A stretch of 64,000 nt of DNA from Lunatimonas sp. (GTDB taxonomy: Bacteria; Bacteroidota; Bacteroidia; Cytophagales; Cyclobacteriaceae), in NCBI RefSeq assembly GCF_020832325.1, contig NZ_JAFIEU010000013.1, positions 1 to 64,000 on the forward strand, given 5' to 3'. The notes under the pieces were generated by a model. The model did no database searches. It was not told the DNA's origin and was given only the letters and a program-made list of their open reading frames with translations. A program made the translations under genes and the position numbers. Below, piece by piece: positions 17,422 through 29,800 of this stretch. Numbering within the stretch: the stretch's first letter is position 1; every line of letters starts with the position of its first letter.

Positions 17422-18795
17422 ATGACAGAAAGAAGAGAATTTATCAAAAAGAGTTTAATGGGGAGTGCGGGCATTGCTGTGGCCGGCATGACTATGAGTG
17501 CCAAATCTTACGGGAATATCTTAGGAGCAAACGACCGGATGCACCTTTCCATCATCGGTATCAGAGGTCAGGGTACCAACCACATCAATCAATTCTGTAA
17601 ACTGAAAGACAGCCGCAATGTGGTTATCAAAACGTTGTGCGACGTAGATGAAAATACCTGGGCTGAAAAAGTGAAGCTGGTACAAGATCAAACCGGTGAT
17701 AAGCCCGGAACGGCCTATGACATGCGGAAGGTGTTTGAGGACAAGGAAGTAGATGCCGTCTCTTTTGCCACGCCGAACCATTGGCATGCGCTGGGGGCCA
17801 TTTGGGCTGCACAGGCAGGCAAGCATGTTTACGTAGAAAAACCCTCAAGCCACAACATTTTTGAAGGCCGCAAGATGATCGAAGCTGCCCGCAAGTACAA
17901 TGTGGTCATGCAGACCGGATTTCAAAACCGATCCATTGCCAACGTGATGCAGGCGATGAAGTTTTTGCATGAGGGAGGCATTGGGGAGGTGTACATGGCA
18001 AGAGGTCTCTGTTACAAGCCGCGGCATTCCTTCGGCATTGCCAAAGATAGTATGCCACCGGCAGGCTTGCACTACGATCTGTGGTTAGGCCCTGCACCCT
18101 ATCGGGCGTATAATGAGAAGAGGGGACACTATAACTGGCACTGGCACTGGGATACCGGAAACGGTGATACTGGAAACCAAGGCCCTCACCAATTTGACGT
18201 GGCCCGATGGGGATTGAACAAAAACGAGCATCCGGTATCCGTATATTCCACCGGTGGCATTTACGGGATTTCTCCTTCAGAGTGTTCTCAGGAAACTCCC
18301 AATACGCAGACCTCCATCTTCAAGTATGCCGACGGCAAAGTGTTGGAGTTTGAAACCAGAGGTAGGTATACCAATGGAGAGTCCAGCTTGGACATCCACA
18401 TCGGAAATGTTTTCTATGGAACAGATGGATACCTAGAACTGAACGGTAGCACTTGGAAGGCATTTCGTAAGGACGAGAAGGAGCCTTTTGCGCAATCGGC
18501 AAAGGTACAACAACAAGCCAGCGGTGGGTCCAACCTCATGGCAGCGCCCGGAGGTTCGGAGCATTACGCCAATTTCTTGGACGCAGTGCGCAAGCATGAC
18601 CGGTATGCGCTGAATTGCGATATCCGGGAGGGGCATTATTCCTCTGCATTGCCTATCATGGCCAATATCTCCTACAGACTGGGTAGAGGGCTTAATTTTA
18701 TGGGTGAGTACGAACGGTTTGCCAACGACTCCGAGGCAGATACCATGCTTTCCAGACCTAGCAGACCACCTTACGTGGTGCCTGACCAAGTCTAG
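17422..18795 (+). CDS. Tat-exported Gfo/Idh/MocA oxidoreductase
   Basis: The start TERREFIKKSLMGS is a twin-arginine signal. The Rossmann motif is IGIRGQG (about residues 45-51) and the catalytic-site motif is EKPSS with K140. The 457-residue length is typical of exported Bacteroidota members with an extended C-terminal alpha/beta domain. Aromatic and histidine-rich segments (HYNWHWHWDTGNG, GPHQFD) line the expected substrate pocket. Tat export suits a protein folded around NAD(P) in the cytoplasm, as known for glucose-fructose oxidoreductase of Zymomonas. It is the last gene before a strong terminator at 18817, so it ends the operon begun at 12494. Confidence 0.86.
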   Translation: MTERREFIKKSLMGSAGIAVAGMTMSAKSYGNILGANDRMHLSIIGIRGQGTNHINQFCKLKDSRNVVIKTLCDVDENTWAEKVKLVQDQTGDKPGTAYDMRKVFEDKEVDAVSFATPNHWHALGAIWAAQAGKHVYVEKPSSHNIFEGRKMIEAARKYNVVMQTGFQNRSIANVMQAMKFLHEGGIGEVYMARGLCYKPRHSFGIAKDSMPPAGLHYDLWLGPAPYRAYNEKRGHYNWHWHWDTGNGDTGNQGPHQFDVARWGLNKNEHPVSVYSTGGIYGISPSECSQETPNTQTSIFKYADGKVLEFETRGRYTNGESSLDIHIGNVFYGTDGYLELNGSTWKAFRKDEKEPFAQSAKVQQQASGGSNLMAAPGGSEHYANFLDAVRKHDRYALNCDIREGHYSSALPIMANISYRLGRGLNFMGEYERFANDSEADTMLSRPSRPPYVVPDQV

Positions 18796-18816
18796 CCAGT
18801 AAGAATCCAAATCCAC

Positions 18817-18873
18817 CGAAAGCTTGCCCTCACCGCGTTTTTGCGACGCCTTGGCGGCGAGCTTTCGTTTTTT
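18817..18873 (+). terminator. Intrinsic terminator of the 12494-18795 operon
   Basis: Arms CGAAAGCTTGCC (18817-18828) and GGCGAGCTTTCG (18856-18867) pair over 12 bp with one G-T wobble. Six T residues (18868-18873) follow. The loop contains a further short CGC/GCG stem. It separates the operon from the next hydrolase gene. Confidence 0.85.
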
Positions 18874-18898
18874 CAGTCCCCATAAAATATGCCCTCCC

Positions 18899-20995
18899 AT
18901 GAAATCGCTACTCCACTTACTCCTATTTTTCCTAATTCCAGGCCTGCTGATAGCTCAGGAGGATTTAGCCGTCATACAACCCCACTGGGTAAATTTCAAA
19001 GATGGACCCAATGCGCTTTACAAGCATTTGACGGCGCAGGCCTTCTCCCACTTGGAGATTCGGGATGCGGAGATTGCAGCTATTCAGTCGTTGGATCAGT
19101 GGAAGGAGCGCCAAGCGTGGACCCAAAAAACGCTTTTGGAAGTAGTGGGTCCATTTCCTGAAAAGACCCCACTCAACCCCCAGATTACCCGACGAATTGA
19201 AAAGGAGAAGTTTTTGCTGGAGCATGTGGTATTCGAATCCCAGCCTGGTTTTTACGTAACTTCCACCCTCTTTATCCCAAAAGGTATACGTGGGAAAGCC
19301 CCGGTCGTGATATTTTGCAGTGGGCACGCCCAGGAGGCCTACCGAAGTGCGACCTACCAACACATGATATTAAACCTAGTCTACAAAGGTTTTATCGTTT
19401 TTGCGTTTGATCCAGTAGGTCAAGGGGAGCGGCTGGAATACTTCGATCCTGCTACCAACGAATCTACCATCGGAGGGCCTACTAAACAGCATTCGTACCC
19501 CGGAGCCCAAGCGTTTATCGCGGGTACCTCTCAGGCGACCTATATGATATGGGACGGCATCCGTGCGGTGGACTATCTGCTGACGCGGAAGGAAGTAGAC
19601 CCGGCTCGGATTGGTATCACCGGGAGATCCGGAGGCGGTACCCAGTCTGCGTATATTGCCGCTTTTGATGAACGGATCTACGCATCCGCTCCGGAAAATT
19701 ACATTACTAATTTTAAGCGGTTGTGGCTTACCCACGGTCCGCAGGATGCTGAGCAAAATTTTTATCGAGGTATACAGCAGGGTTTGGACCAACCGGACCT
19801 GTTGATCGTCCGGGCACCAAAACCCAGTCAGATGATCACTACCACACGCGATATATTCAATATTGAAGGCGCACGTGAAGCGGCTACCCAAGCCCGAAAA
19901 GTATATGAGAGCTACGGTGCTGAGGGACTTTTTGAGATGGTGGAGGACGATGCGGCCCATGCCTCTACCCCCAAAAACCGTGAGGCGATGTATGCCTTTT
20001 TCCAGCGTCACTTGCAGTTACCAGGGCATTCCATGGATGAACCAGTGGATACACTGTCAAAGGCAGACCTACAGGTCACACCAACCGGGCAGGTGCTTAC
20101 CTCCTTCGAGGGAAAGCGCGTATTCGACCTAAATCAGCGTATGCTCGCATCCTTACCCGAATTGCCCCGTGACTTGGTGTCAACTGCAAAGGATTTATCG
20201 GGCTACGTGGAACCGATAGCTCCAGCTGAATCCATGATGGTGGGGAGATTTCAGCGAGAAGGGTACTCCGTCGAGAAGTACCTGATGAAAGGGGAGGGGG
20301 ATTATTGGATCCCTTACCTGCTCATGAAGCCAAATCAAGGGACTACCAAGGCGGTCCTGTATTTGGACCCCTCTGGAAAAGCCACAGACGCTGCTGTCCA
20401 GGGAGATATGGAGGCCTTGGTGCGTGGAGGGGCTATGGTACTTGCCCCAGACCTGCTGAATGTGGGTGAAATGGGACAGGGTGGATTTACGGGCGACTCC
20501 AATTTTGAGGGACACTCCTACAATCTATGGTTTGGCAGTATTCTCATTGGTAGGAGTATTACCGGTATCCACGCGGGTGATGCAAATCGATTGGTGAAAA
20601 TTCTTCAAGACAAGGAAGGTGTTACCGAGATCCGGGGCCTCGCCAAAGGAGCCATGAGTTCTGTACTGCTCCATGCCGCGGCATTTAATCCCAGTATTTC
20701 AGGTATTGCCCTGGTAAATCCACTAACATCTTTTCAAGAATTGGTGAGGGATCCACAGTATGATCCGTCCATGACGGCCTATACGGTCCCATATTCGGGC
20801 AAAGCATACGACCTGCCCCAACTTATAAATTACCTGTCTGACCGGAAGCCGCTGATCCTTTCGTCCGAGGTGCCGGTAGGTGAGGGTGTTAAAATCGAGG
20901 AGCTTCCTAGTCCGGCCAAAAACGCTGCACAACAAGTGGTCACCCGGTCTGCACGGGAGCGGCAGGAATACTTGGGCCAATGGTTAAAGCCCTAG
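18899..20995 (+). CDS. Exported two-domain alpha/beta-hydrolase, second domain apparently inactive
   Basis: The open frame extends back to 18824 through the terminator, but ATG 18899 gives a signal peptide (KSLLHLLLFFLIPGLLIAQ), so it is chosen. The 698-residue product has an acetyl xylan esterase-like domain (about residues 60-400) with S244 in TGRSGGGTQS and a likely His in EDDAAHAS. A second hydrolase-like domain (about 450-690) has the expected strand order, but its nucleophile elbow reads GLAKGAMSS, without the GxSxG serine. It may serve in binding or structure. It lies beyond the operon terminator and may have its own promoter, yet it is the third exported esterase-like gene of this locus. 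Confidence 0.75.
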   Translation: MKSLLHLLLFFLIPGLLIAQEDLAVIQPHWVNFKDGPNALYKHLTAQAFSHLEIRDAEIAAIQSLDQWKERQAWTQKTLLEVVGPFPEKTPLNPQITRRIEKEKFLLEHVVFESQPGFYVTSTLFIPKGIRGKAPVVIFCSGHAQEAYRSATYQHMILNLVYKGFIVFAFDPVGQGERLEYFDPATNESTIGGPTKQHSYPGAQAFIAGTSQATYMIWDGIRAVDYLLTRKEVDPARIGITGRSGGGTQSAYIAAFDERIYASAPENYITNFKRLWLTHGPQDAEQNFYRGIQQGLDQPDLLIVRAPKPSQMITTTRDIFNIEGAREAATQARKVYESYGAEGLFEMVEDDAAHASTPKNREAMYAFFQRHLQLPGHSMDEPVDTLSKADLQVTPTGQVLTSFEGKRVFDLNQRMLASLPELPRDLVSTAKDLSGYVEPIAPAESMMVGRFQREGYSVEKYLMKGEGDYWIPYLLMKPNQGTTKAVLYLDPSGKATDAAVQGDMEALVRGGAMVLAPDLLNVGEMGQGGFTGDSNFEGHSYNLWFGSILIGRSITGIHAGDANRLVKILQDKEGVTEIRGLAKGAMSSVLLHAAAFNPSISGIALVNPLTSFQELVRDPQYDPSMTAYTVPYSGKAYDLPQLINYLSDRKPLILSSEVPVGEGVKIEELPSPAKNAAQQVVTRSARERQEYLGQWLKP

Positions 20996-21091
20996 GGGAC
21001 TTTAGCAAGTAGTTGGTTGGTGAAAAGTTACCTTCCTGGTAAAGCCATAATTTATTGCGGGGGCGATCCTAACGTACAGTATGTGGCGCTG

Positions 21092-22276
21092 TCAGACCAC
21101 ATACAGGACCAACCCTTTCAAATAGGCAGTTTCTTGGTGGAAAATGTTGATCGGATGATCACCGGGCTGGGTGAGTTGATGGATGATTTTTACCTGTCGG
21201 CCGGCCTCCATCGCTGCTGCCGTCACGGTATGTGAAAAAAGCGTCATGTCCACTACTTGGGAACAGGAAAAGGTAAAAAGGAGACCGCCAGAACGGATAT
21301 TTTTGATGGCCAGGCTATTGATCCGTTTGTAGGCCTGCACGGCTTGGTGCCTACTGCGGACATGCTTTGCAAACGCAGGTGGGTCCAACACGATCACTTC
21401 AAAATCTTGGCTAACCTCTTTTAAATAGTGCATCACATCCGCTGCCACACTTCGGTGGCGTCCTGCTGCTAGCCCATTGATGGCTACGTTTTGATCGGTT
21501 AGTGCGACCGCAGCCGCTGAGATATCCACCGAGTGTACTTCTTTCGCCCCTTGGTTCAATGCGTACACAGAAAAGCCACCCGAATAACAAAAAGTATTTA
21601 ATACCTTTTTGCCGGCGGCATACTTGCCAAGCAAGTAGCGGTTTTCACGCTGATCGATAAAGAATCCGGTTTTTTGGCCCTTTTCCCAATCGATTTCAAA
21701 TAGGTTGCCGTATTCTCTGACCTGATTTGTTTCGGGTGTGCCAAAGACGAATCCATCGGTAACGAGGCTATTCCCAGATATTGTAGCCTGACTCTTGTCG
21801 TATACCGCTTTCAAATTCTCCCCGTAGATAGATTGCAGAGCGGATGCGATGTCCGTTAGATGCCGGTGTATTCCTTCGTGGTGGGCTTGAACCACTGCTG
21901 TTCCGTTGTAATAATCGATGATCAAGCCGGGCATCAGGTCGCCCTCACCGTGAAAAAGACGGTACACGTTGGTATCCAGGTTGTCGGTCAGTCCGAGCAA
22001 CCGCCTGAGGTCATAGGCCTTTCTCAGGGATTGAACCCAAAAGGAGGCATTCAGAGGTCCTTGATCAAATGCTGCGATTCGCACGGCGATGGATCCTTCA
22101 CCGTAAAAGCCTACTGCTAGAAACCTGCCTTTTTCATCCACCACCTCTACCAGATCACCGGCAGCTATGCCCCCGTCTTTCTTTGCGATGGCCCCGGAAA
22201 AAACCCAGTGGTGCCTGCGTTGTATGGAGATGTCTTTGCCTTTTTTTAGGTGGACGACCGGATAATTGGATTGCAT
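21092..22276 (-). CDS. RlmI-like class I rRNA (cytosine-C5) methyltransferase
   Basis: An N-terminal PUA-type domain (motif RRHHWVFSGAI) is followed by an EEHEE linker and a Rossmann methyltransferase domain. Visible motifs are VLNTFCYSGGFSVYAL (SAM binding), VHSVDIS, VLDPPAFAKH, and the cysteine in FTFSCSQ, in the arrangement of RlmI and RlmI-like m5C methyltransferases. At 394 residues the length is usual. RlmI modifies 23S rRNA cytosine 1962 in Escherichia coli; the exact target here is unproven. Its first 31 bases overlap the end of the upstream symporter gene on the same strand, so it is probably translated from the same transcript. Confidence 0.86.
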   Translation of the reverse strand: MQSNYPVVHLKKGKDISIQRRHHWVFSGAIAKKDGGIAAGDLVEVVDEKGRFLAVGFYGEGSIAVRIAAFDQGPLNASFWVQSLRKAYDLRRLLGLTDNLDTNVYRLFHGEGDLMPGLIIDYYNGTAVVQAHHEGIHRHLTDIASALQSIYGENLKAVYDKSQATISGNSLVTDGFVFGTPETNQVREYGNLFEIDWEKGQKTGFFIDQRENRYLLGKYAAGKKVLNTFCYSGGFSVYALNQGAKEVHSVDISAAAVALTDQNVAINGLAAGRHRSVAADVMHYLKEVSQDFEVIVLDPPAFAKHVRSRHQAVQAYKRINSLAIKNIRSGGLLFTFSCSQVVDMTLFSHTVTAAAMEAGRQVKIIHQLTQPGDHPINIFHQETAYLKGLVLYVV

Positions 22277-23649
22277 CGAGGATTTTTCGGTTTAATGAGG
22301 GTTCCCAATACCATCCCTAGGGCACTGCAAGCGGTGGCCAAGAGAAAGGAAGGGATTGCAAAGGTAAACTGATCTAGAACAAAGTAGGAACTCATGCCAA
22401 AAAAAATGGACAGCAAAGCACCGAATTTGGATGCTTTTTTCCAATACAGGCCGGCAGTTAGAGGTACAAAAAGGGATACCAGGAGCAAAATGGATGCGTC
22501 TGCTACCAGTTCGTAGATATTTGCCTTCCAGGTGGCCATGAAGACCGATACCAAAGCGACTGCTACCACATTTATCCGCAAAAGCCAGAGCATCTTTCGG
22601 TCTGAATACTGTGTGAGGTATGGTCTGAGTATGTTTTCGGATAGGATAGCCGAAGGAGCCAATAAAGAAGAACTCGTGGTACTCATGATGGCAGAGAGTA
22701 GGGCACCGAAGAATAGAATTTGAACGCCCAAACCCGCGTGTTGTAGCACCATTTGGGGCAGCAGCATTTGAGGGTTTTCCAAATAAAGATCCGGATAAAG
22801 CGTTTTTGCTCCAAGCGCAATGAAGAGTGGCAGTAGTCCAAAGGTGAGATAACAGGCAGCTGCCAAGTACAGTGAACGCTGAGCCACACGCTCCGACTTC
22901 GAGGCCATTACCCGTTGATAGATGTCTTGACTGGGAATACTGCCCAAGCCCAAAATGGCCCATGCTCCGAAGTAATTTCCCCACGCCGACAACTCCGGCG
23001 GCGGAAAAAACTGAAAGCTACCCGGCGGAGCGTCTGCCAAGATGGCGCTAGCGCCGCCTGCATCACGCAGGATAATGACCGTCACCCAGATTAATCCGAC
23101 CACAATCACCAGGGTTTGTATAAAATCTGTAATGGAAATGGCCCACATACCTCCCAGGAAAGTGTATACGACGACGATGATCACGGCGATAAGAATTCCC
23201 TGTATCAGCGAAGCACCTGTGACAGCTCCCAATATCAGACTCAGTGCCACCAGTTGCGCCGCTGTATATCCAAAAAAAGCCGGCACCATACACAGGGAAG
23301 AGATGTAGCCGACTTTCTTGCCAAATAATCGGACATATACATCCCCCAAGGTGCTCACACGCATGCGGTAGATGGGTTTTACGTAAAACATCCCAAACAG
23401 TATCAGGCAAAGCGCACCGCCGAAGGGATCTTCAATGACGCCCAACAAGCCGTGTTCCAAGTATTCAGAGGAGGCACCGAAAATCGTTTCTGAACCAAAC
23501 CAAGTGGCAAATAAAGCCGACGTGCTTAAAAATAAAGGCAATTGCTGGCCTGCCAACATAAAGTCCTTGGCATTTTTCACCCTTTTTGAAGCCCATGCTC
23601 CGATGGCTACGGTGGACAGCAGGTACAGTACGATGGCTACGGCTAGCAA
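22246..23649 (-). CDS. Sodium:solute symporter family protein
   Basis: The 467-residue protein has about 12-13 hydrophobic helices and the SSS-family pattern near the N-terminus (FLAWFGSETIFG-like: LFATWFGSETIFGASSE) with LGDVYVRLFG downstream. SSS proteins use the sodium gradient to take up sugars, amino acids or other small solutes. The most upstream plausible start is TTG 23649, 12 bases after the ABC-F stop codon and preceded by CGAGG, which could serve as a weak ribosome site. A non-ATG start is a mild oddity. The gene overlaps the next one by 31 bases. The substrate cannot be inferred. Confidence 0.85.
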   Translation of the reverse strand: MLAVAIVLYLLSTVAIGAWASKRVKNAKDFMLAGQQLPLFLSTSALFATWFGSETIFGASSEYLEHGLLGVIEDPFGGALCLILFGMFYVKPIYRMRVSTLGDVYVRLFGKKVGYISSLCMVPAFFGYTAAQLVALSLILGAVTGASLIQGILIAVIIVVVYTFLGGMWAISITDFIQTLVIVVGLIWVTVIILRDAGGASAILADAPPGSFQFFPPPELSAWGNYFGAWAILGLGSIPSQDIYQRVMASKSERVAQRSLYLAAACYLTFGLLPLFIALGAKTLYPDLYLENPQMLLPQMVLQHAGLGVQILFFGALLSAIMSTTSSSLLAPSAILSENILRPYLTQYSDRKMLWLLRINVVAVALVSVFMATWKANIYELVADASILLLVSLFVPLTAGLYWKKASKFGALLSIFFGMSSYFVLDQFTFAIPSFLLATACSALGMVLGTLIKPKNPRCNPIIRSST

Positions 23650-23661
23650 GTGCCTCGAGGG

Positions 23662-25317
<1,656 letters not shown>

Positions 25318-25392
25318 TTAGGAAAATCCGCCGGAATAAATCGGATACGGGTTTCAAAAACCAAGGATCGGCAGTCAATAGGACAAAGCCTA

Positions 25393-26619
25393 TTAGGCCG
25401 TGGTCTTCAATCTGATCGGGGTTTTGTGTTTAAATAGTTTATCGGAGTAATATACAGCGAGTACTAGAAGCCCAAGTAGAATGCACAGGAACATCATCAA
25501 AACCATGGGGATAGCGGTGCCGTTGTGGAACAGGCTTACCAGCCCGGTCACCAAGCCACCCATAGCCATCCGCATAAATCCCATCATGGCAGAGGCGCTG
25601 CCGGCATTTTGGCTAAAGGGACTCAGCGACAAGGCTGCCGCATTGGGTATGCTTAGTCCGTGCCCTGTAAGAAATACAAACAGGGAGACGATAAACACCT
25701 GCACATTAAACCAATCCAGGTAGATGCCTAAAAAAATGAAGGCACCAACCACCAGTTGATAGGAGAGGGCCGTGATCACGATTTGCTGGTTTCGGAATCG
25801 TCGTAGCAATACGTGGTTTAGCTGTGTGGAGCCAATCATAGCCGTGGCTAGAAAGGCAAATACCCAGCCGTACTCCGTCTCTGTCAAGCCATAGAGATTA
25901 ATAAACACGTCTGATGAACCCCCTATATAGGCAAATGGCGCCGCTCCCGCTATGCCACCTACGAGGATATAGGTTAGAAACTGTTTGTTTTTTAGGACAA
26001 ATATATATTTGTGAACCACCTGAATGGGCTTTAAGGAAATCTGACGATCTGGAGAGGCCCCATCGGGTAGGTAAATCAAGGAAAGCACCAGGATAAGTGC
26101 CGTGATGGCGGCAAGTACGATAAATAGGTAGTGCCAATCCATCTTGGTGGCCAAGTAGCCTCCAATGGTAGGAGCGATCATGGGCGAAACAGCAATGACC
26201 AACGTAAGCAGTGCAAATGCCTGAGCGATTTTGTTTACTGGAAACAGATCTCTGACCAGAGCTTGTGCGGCTACCATCCCGGCGCATCCTCCAATAGCTT
26301 GGACAAACCTCATCCATATTAGGGATTCCACCGAGTCAACCATGGCGCATCCTAGTGACGCTACTATGTAAATAAGCATACCGGCATAGAGGGGCTTTTT
26401 TCTGCCATACCGATCCAAAAGCGGTCCATAAAAAAGCTGACCGATAGCAATACCGATCAAATAGCTAGTAAGCGAAAGCTGCACCTCAGAGATGGTTGTA
26501 TCGAGGGATTTGGCAATAGAAGGAAAGGCCGGGAGATACATATCCACCGAAAATGGGCTTATGGTGCTGAGTGCACCCAAGATCAGGATTAAGGTGAAAG
26601 AGTTTTCCGAGGATTTCAT
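25393..26619 (-). CDS. Bcr/CflA-type MFS multidrug exporter
   Basis: The 408-residue protein has about 12 transmembrane helices. The family pattern is clear: SVDMYLPAFPSI in helix 1, the loop motif GPLLDRYGRKKPLY between helices 2 and 3, and RFVQAIGGCAGMVAAQALVRD. Bcr/CflA proteins export bicyclomycin, sulfonamides, chloramphenicol or cysteine-like compounds by proton antiport. The stop lies 112 bases upstream of the ABC-F gene on the same strand, so a shared transcript is possible but not certain. It is divergent from the giant gene at 26878. Confidence 0.88.
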   Translation of the reverse strand: MKSSENSFTLILILGALSTISPFSVDMYLPAFPSIAKSLDTTISEVQLSLTSYLIGIAIGQLFYGPLLDRYGRKKPLYAGMLIYIVASLGCAMVDSVESLIWMRFVQAIGGCAGMVAAQALVRDLFPVNKIAQAFALLTLVIAVSPMIAPTIGGYLATKMDWHYLFIVLAAITALILVLSLIYLPDGASPDRQISLKPIQVVHKYIFVLKNKQFLTYILVGGIAGAAPFAYIGGSSDVFINLYGLTETEYGWVFAFLATAMIGSTQLNHVLLRRFRNQQIVITALSYQLVVGAFIFLGIYLDWFNVQVFIVSLFVFLTGHGLSIPNAAALSLSPFSQNAGSASAMMGFMRMAMGGLVTGLVSLFHNGTAIPMVLMMFLCILLGLLVLAVYYSDKLFKHKTPIRLKTTA

Positions 26620-26748
26620 TGAGCCTAGTTAGATCAAAATTTCAATAGAGGCGAAACGGTTTCTAACTAGTATTAGTTCTTTACTACGTAAATAATATTG
26701 ATGGACTAATAAAAATGAATTTCAAAACATAAAAAATGTAATTTAAAT

Positions 26749-26779
26749 ATTGGTGTTTGATCTGATTTTTCTACCTTTA
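26749..26779 (+). promoter_or_regulatory. Candidate Bacteroidota promoter for the giant secreted protein
   Basis: ATTG at 26749-26752, then 19 bases, then TACCTTTA at 26772-26779, resembles the Bacteroidota consensus TTTG-N19-TAnnTTTG with one mismatch in each box. It would leave a leader of about 90 bases before the ATG at 26878. Confidence 0.4.
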
Positions 26780-26877
26780 GAGGGAAAAGGACCTTTCTCA
26801 GGTTACTTTCATTTAATCTATTTTACAATAAAATATCGAATTTGGTATAATTTCTATTCAGTTAAATATTTACTTTT

Positions 26878-29800
26878 ATGAGAGTTCTGGTTAATTCGTT
26901 ATTAATCTTTATTCTGACGCTTACTTCAACGTACAGCCAGAATATAAGTTTCAGTCAGTCTTCGTTAAATTTTAAAAATTTCACCCCCATAAATGCGGGG
27001 ACTTCATTGAAGTTTGGGCCAGACGAGCGGTTGTACGTCTCTCAGCTTAATGGCGACATAAAGGTCTATACAATTACTAGAGATTTAGGCAACGAGTACA
27101 GTGTGCTTGCGGAAGAGACCCTAGGGAGTATCAAGTCAATACCCAATTACGATGATAACGGATTGCATGCTTTTGATAAAAGGGGCAACCGCCAAATTAC
27201 AGGAATCACTGTGGTTGGCACAGCTTCCAATCCTGTCCTTTACGTTACTTCCTCGGACCCTAAATGGGGAGGTCCCAGTGGAGATAAGGGTTTAGATACA
27301 AATTCCGGTGTGATATCTAGAATTACTTGGACCGGTTCTGAGTGGGAGACAGTCGATTTGGTCAGGGGGCTTCCTAGATCCGAAGAAAACCACTCAATAA
27401 ACGGTATCGAATTCACCCAAATAAAGGGAAAACCTTTCTTATTGGTTGCTGTCGGAGGGTTTACCAATGCCGGCTCACCGTCCAAGAATTTTGCCTATAT
27501 CACTGAATATGCGCTCTCTGCTGCAATATTGAGCGTTGACCTAAATGCTATAGAAGGGCTGGTGACAAAAGTGGATCCTTTTTCTGGTCGAAAATATAAA
27601 TACGATATTCCCACACTGGATGACCCCAGCAGGCCAAATGTGAATGGTATATACAATCCAAATGATCCAAATTACGATGGAATTGATGTAAATGATCCGT
27701 TTGGAGGCAATAACGGGCTCAATATGGGAATGATAGTGGAGGGTGGACCCGTCCAAATTTTTTCTGCAGGGTACCGAAACTCCTATGATTTGGTAGTTAC
27801 TGAAAGCGGCAAGGTGTATGCAACGGACAATGGAGCAAATATCAACTGGGGTGGATTACCTGAAAATGAAGGAAATCCAGCGTTGGTGTCGAATCGGTAT
27901 CTTCCAGCGGAACCAGGCGGTAGTCCGCTGAACAAGACAGCTTCAGGGGAGTACGTAGACAATCGTGATCATTTGTTGATGATAACCTCCAATATTGATG
28001 ATTATCAGTTTGGTGGTTTTTATGGTGGACATCCGACTCCCATTCGTGCTAACCCAGGTTCGCCCTATGTGAAAGGGGCACCGTTTCCCTTCGACCCACA
28101 GGGAGCCGGCTTATATACCCATTTTTCAATCGATGGGGTGCTACCTTCGTTTACCCCCGTGGATTTTTTTAGAACAAAAATACTGGAGCCAGTCGCTCCC
28201 GGATCGCCAGGCTTCAATGAATATGCAGCTACTTCTTTACCTGCCAACTGGCCACCGGTGCCCGCCATATTCGCGAACCCTGCGGAGGCCGATTTTATTG
28301 CGCCCTCGCTTCCTAACAGTAACGGTCCTCAGCCGGTGATTGTGACTCCGTTCCCAAATAATTCCAACGGAATTGACGAGTACAAAGCGTCTAATTTCGG
28401 TGGCGTGATGAAGGGGTCTTTAATAGTAGGGAAAAACGAAGGGCAGTTGCATCTGATTAACTTAAATGAAGATGGATCATTGAAGAGTGCAGAATTTAAC
28501 AAATTCAACCTAAACGGTGGGAATGCTCTTGGAATTGCTTGCAATGGGGATAGCGATATTTTTCCAGGAACAATCTGGGTTGCAACATTTGATAATCGCA
28601 TTGTAGTGCTCACACCTGCGGACAATGTGATTTGTATCGATGTGGAAGACCCCGATTTTGACCCGAATGCTGATTATGACTTCGATGGATATACCAATCA
28701 GGATGAATTGGACAACGGCTCGGATTATTGTTCGGGGGCATCCGTACCGAATGATTATGACCGCGATTTCGTGTCAGATCTTAATGATTTGGACGATGAT
28801 GGCGATGGGATTTTGGACGAGGACGATCCGTTTCAGTTAGGTGATCCGCGGGATCTACCAATAAACAATGAATTATTTACCAATCAGCGGGATAACAGGG
28901 ATAGAGAGAATGGTTATTTAGGACTGGGTTTAACCGGGTTTATGAATAATGGAGCTCCTAATCCAAACTGGATGAATTGGCTGGATAAAGGGGATTCTAC
29001 GCCTGGTCCTCCAGATATCTACGGGGGTACAGCAGGTGCTATTCAGGTTTCGATGACGGGAGGAACTGCGAACGGCAGTGTTAATACGCAAGAGAAAGGT
29101 TTTCAATTTGGGGTGAACGTAAGTAACGCAACAGGCCCTTTTTCGATCTCTTCAGGATTAATTGGGTTATCGTCACCTGGTCAGTTATACGACTTTGACG
29201 GAAATGGAGAAGTGGGAATACAAATGGGCGATGGTACCCAGTCAAATTTTATCAAACTGGTTTTCACACATGAAGGACTCCTTGTTTCTCAAGAAAATAA
29301 TGATCTTCAGGTGGGGTCTCCAATTTTGTATGCTATTCCGACAAACGCGAGACCTGACTCAAACACGTTAATTGAATTGTCCTTCGATGTTGATCCAGTA
29401 GCCGGCACCGTGAAGCCGTTTGTCAAATTTGGGGAAGATACCCGAATTCAAGTTGCTGAAATTATGGCTACTGGTCGCGTACTTCAAGCAATTCAGCAGT
29501 CGGAAATCCCCCTTGCGATTGGTATCTATGGTACATCGAATGACTGGAGCAAATCGTTTATCGGTGTTTGGAATTTCTTTCGAGTATCTGGAGAGCAGCC
29601 TTTCGTGATTCGGTCGTTGCCTAACTTTTCGCGACTTTTTGATGATCCTGATTTGCTTATAGATCTTAGTGAGTACTTTGATGACAACGGAGGTGTTGAT
29701 AATTTGGTTTATTCGATCGTTGGGAATTCAAACCAGAAATTTGAACCGTCAATAAACGGAGAATTACTTACCGTCGGCCTACCCAATGACGCAGTGTCGA

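Noticed and set aside
12494-20995. A full polysaccharide utilisation locus
   Set aside because: No SusC/SusD-like pair and no glycoside hydrolase or lyase was found in the window.
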